A stretch of DNA of 64,000 nucleotides from Hypomesus transpacificus (Eukaryota; Chordata; Actinopteri; Osmeriformes; Osmeridae), in contig NC_061065.1 of assembly GCF_021917145.1 (NCBI RefSeq), forward strand, positions 8,570,625 to 8,634,624. Reading direction: 5' to 3'. The notes beneath the pieces were generated by a model. It worked only from the letters and a program-made list of their open reading frames with translations. It ran no database searches and was not told the DNA's origin. Position 1 is the stretch's first letter; every line of letters starts with the position of its first letter. Positions 61,855 through 64,000 of the stretch are shown one piece after another. Made by a program: the position numbers and the translations under genes.

Positions 61855-63504
61855 TTAAGGCTCGATTGCTCAACCTATCCTTGGTATCCCGGATGTTACA
61901 ATCTGATATTTTTCCCTCACACACACTCCCTCACTCACACAGATATGGAAGCATATTATAAATTAGTGACAATGTTTTGAATTTTAAAAGGCATTGAATA
62001 CTTTTATTGAAATGTAAACAAATGTAAAATAAAATTCAAGTTGTTCAAATTCAAGCCCCAAAAAATGTTATCTTAAAATATTTATCTTAAAAAATTAAAG
62101 CCAAAGAGATTCGATCCAATTTTTTTGGAGTCTATCTAATTCAAGCCCAAAAATGTCAAGCTTAAAAATGTCAGATTGTAACATTCGGGATACCAGGTAT
62201 AGGTTGAGCAATTGAGCCTTAATGCAAGATTTTATCACATCGGTCTTGTTTAAATTTCAATAATGATTATTCAATGCCTTTTAAAATGTGTGTGTTTGAG
62301 GCAGTGTGTATGTCAGTTTGTGTGTGAGGTGCACACACACACACTTCCGGAACAGGAAGTGGCAGTGTTTGTTTTGTCGGCAGTGTTTAGCTGTGTCTAC
62401 TACCGCGAACTTTATGAAGTACACTGCAATACAGTGCCCTGCAAAACAGTGCACTTACATATTCAGTGCACTCCGTCGCTGATAAGTGTTGTCTCAAATG
62501 GAACACTTACGTTAAACACTTGGTGGAAGTGACGGATGCAAATCTGCTCGCCACACCCGCAAAACCTGCCAAAATGAAGGCGCTTCTCCACTCAAGTGGA
62601 AAAAGCTGCCGAAAGGGCTCCTCCTTTTCCGCTACGTAGCCAAGATGGCGCCCGTTTAGGGCGAGTAGTGTCCATCGTTGTACACTGTTTTTTTTTACCG
62701 TTTGCAGTGCGCCATCCGGGTACTTTCAGTGCACTGAATTATTCTGGTTTTGTGAGTGAAGCGCCCTAAGCACTGAAAGTCAGTGCTCGAAGTGCACAAG
62801 TGCGCGGTATTAGACACAGCCTTTGTGTTTTTTCTGAACAGGAAGTGGCAGTGTTTGTGTTTTGTCGGAACAGGAAATTGCAGTGTTTGTGTTTTGAGGG
62901 AACAGGAAGTGGCGGTGTTTGTGTTTTGTCTGAACAGGAAGTGGCAGTGTTTGTATTATAAGGCAGTGTTTGTGTTTTGTCGGAACAGGAAGTGGCAGTG
63001 TTTGTGTTTTGAGGGAACAGGAAGTGGCAGTGTTGTCTGAGCAGGAAGTGGCAGTGTTTGTTTTTTGTCGGAACAGGAAGTGGCAGTGTTTGTGTTTTGA
63101 GGGAACAGGAAGTGGCAGTGTTTGTGTTTTGTCGGAACAGGAAGTGGCAGTGTTTGTGTTTTGAGGGAACAGGAACAGGAAGTGGCAGTGTTTGTGTTTT
63201 GTCGGAACAGGAAATGGCAGTGTTTGTGTTTTGAGGGAACAGGAAGTGGCAGTGTTTGTATTTTAAGGCAGTGTTTGTGTTTTGTCGGAACAGGAAATGG
63301 CAGTGTTTGTGTTTTGAGGGAACAGGAAGTGGCAGTGTTGTCTGAGCAGGAAGTGGCAGTGTTTGTGTTTTGAGGCAGTGTGCAATGTGTCCCAGTGGCA
63401 ATTTTTTTTTTTTGTATCAAATTTAAGCCAAAAATCTTCGAGCTTTAAAATGTCAGATCGTAACATCCGGGATACCAAGGATAGGTTCTGCAATCGAGCC
63501 TTAA
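61855..63504. mobile_element. TTAA-flanked inverted-repeat transposon (piggyBac/Kolobok-like)
   Basis: The left end at 61855 reads TTAA then GGCTCGATTGCTCAACCTAT and CCTTGGTATCCCGGATGTTA. The right end at 63504 is the inverse (GGATAGGTTCTGCAATCGAG then CC-TTAA). A third copy of the terminal repeat, in right-hand orientation and also ending in TTAA, sits at about 62160-62222. The terminal repeats are about 55 bp with few mismatches. TTAA targets are used by piggyBac and Kolobok families. No transposase frame is visible, so it is non-autonomous. Confidence 0.7.
62816..63385. repeat. 32-bp minisatellite with ETS-like motif in each unit
   Basis: The unit is TGTTTGTGTTTTGTCGGAAC followed by AGGAAGTGGCAG, alternating with a variant having GAGGGAAC in place of GTCGGAAC. 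About 16 copies, some truncated. It lies inside the TTAA-flanked element. The long minus-strand frame with repeated CHFLF/NTNTA peptides is a repeat artefact. Confidence 0.93.
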
Positions 63505-64000
63505 GTGTCCCTGAACACCGAGCCTCATGAGATTAAAAACTTTGACCTAAACTACAGTTCACATGTACAGTTCTTAGACACTTGATAAGGCCCCAATGTT
63601 TGATTGCAGAGGTGATGTGGAAGGAGGGCGTGGAATCCAACAACAGAAAAAGTGACAAGTAGCTTGTGTTTAAGCTTGAGTTTTTGTGTAAAGGTATCTG
63701 ATGTCTAATGTAATGACTAGATGGGTATCATATCTGTGATTGCCTGTGATGAGCTAATGGGATATACAGTAATATGTAACAGTATTTAGGAGTGTTAAAC
63801 CCCCTGGGTCAGGCTTGATGCTGGCAGAGAAGACTTCAGGATTACCTCAGCGCTGATTTAGGTACATAAACATTTCCTCTGCGGTAATTGACTAAGTGGT
63901 CTGTTCTTGCGCCCGGCCTGCCCATAGTCTCTCTGAGGCCAGGCCCCGGACCAGACTGGGCCTCTCCGGCCTCTCCAGCCACAGCATCTATACACACAGG

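Noticed and set aside
62766..63401. A 211-residue repetitive open frame on the minus strand
   Set aside because: Translation of the 32-bp minisatellite; it has no conserved domain, and overlapping frames are equally open.

Overview
The window is vertebrate, specifically teleost, nuclear DNA. Genes are split by GT-AG introns, the introns and spacers are rich in (CA)n, (GA)n and (CTTT)n microsatellites, and several copies of a tRNA-headed fish SINE and DNA-transposon MITEs are present. The protein families are vertebrate-specific (NTCP, SUSD6, GPR176). The SINE resembles ones I associate with smelts or other protacanthopterygian fish, but I cannot prove the species. One 100-N assembly gap lies at 19172-19271.

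Layout. (1) 1-2677, plus strand: the last five coding exons of slc10a1 (bile-acid/Na+ cotransporter). The 5' part lies off the left edge. (2) 4184-8008, minus strand: complete srsf5 (SR splicing factor), seven coding exons plus a non-coding first exon, tail-to-tail with slc10a1. (3) 10747-29817, minus strand: susd6, six coding exons plus 5' UTR exons. Its 12.7-kb second intron holds most of the window's satellite DNA, including a 2-kb pyrimidine-rich tandem array and the assembly gap. The fish gene encodes two sushi domains on two equal-length exons, whereas the human protein as I remember it has one. (4) 30280-31886, plus strand: a three-exon type-I acyl-CoA thioesterase (ACOT/BAAT family), head-to-head with susd6 across a short, probably bidirectional promoter. 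(5) 34110-38689, plus strand: three-exon gpr176, an orphan class-A GPCR. (6) 38690-60860: about 22 kb with no gene I can support, only microsatellites, minisatellites and transposon tails. (7) 60.9-64 kb: a possible first exon of an unidentified gene, and a TTAA-flanked inverted-repeat element containing a 32-bp tandem array rich in ETS-type motifs.

The block slc10a1-srsf5-susd6 matches the human 14q24 order. ACOT genes lie a few Mb away on human 14q24, while GPR176 is on human 15q14, so an evolutionary breakpoint probably lies between susd6 and gpr176. These genes do not form a pathway: they are ordinary neighbours with separate roles (bile-acid uptake, splicing, membrane regulation, acyl-CoA hydrolysis, G-protein signalling). 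I found no new multi-gene system. The most interesting points are the duplicated sushi exon, the altered nucleophile elbow of the thioesterase, the nested TTAA element with its ETS-like array, and a probable false assembly gap.
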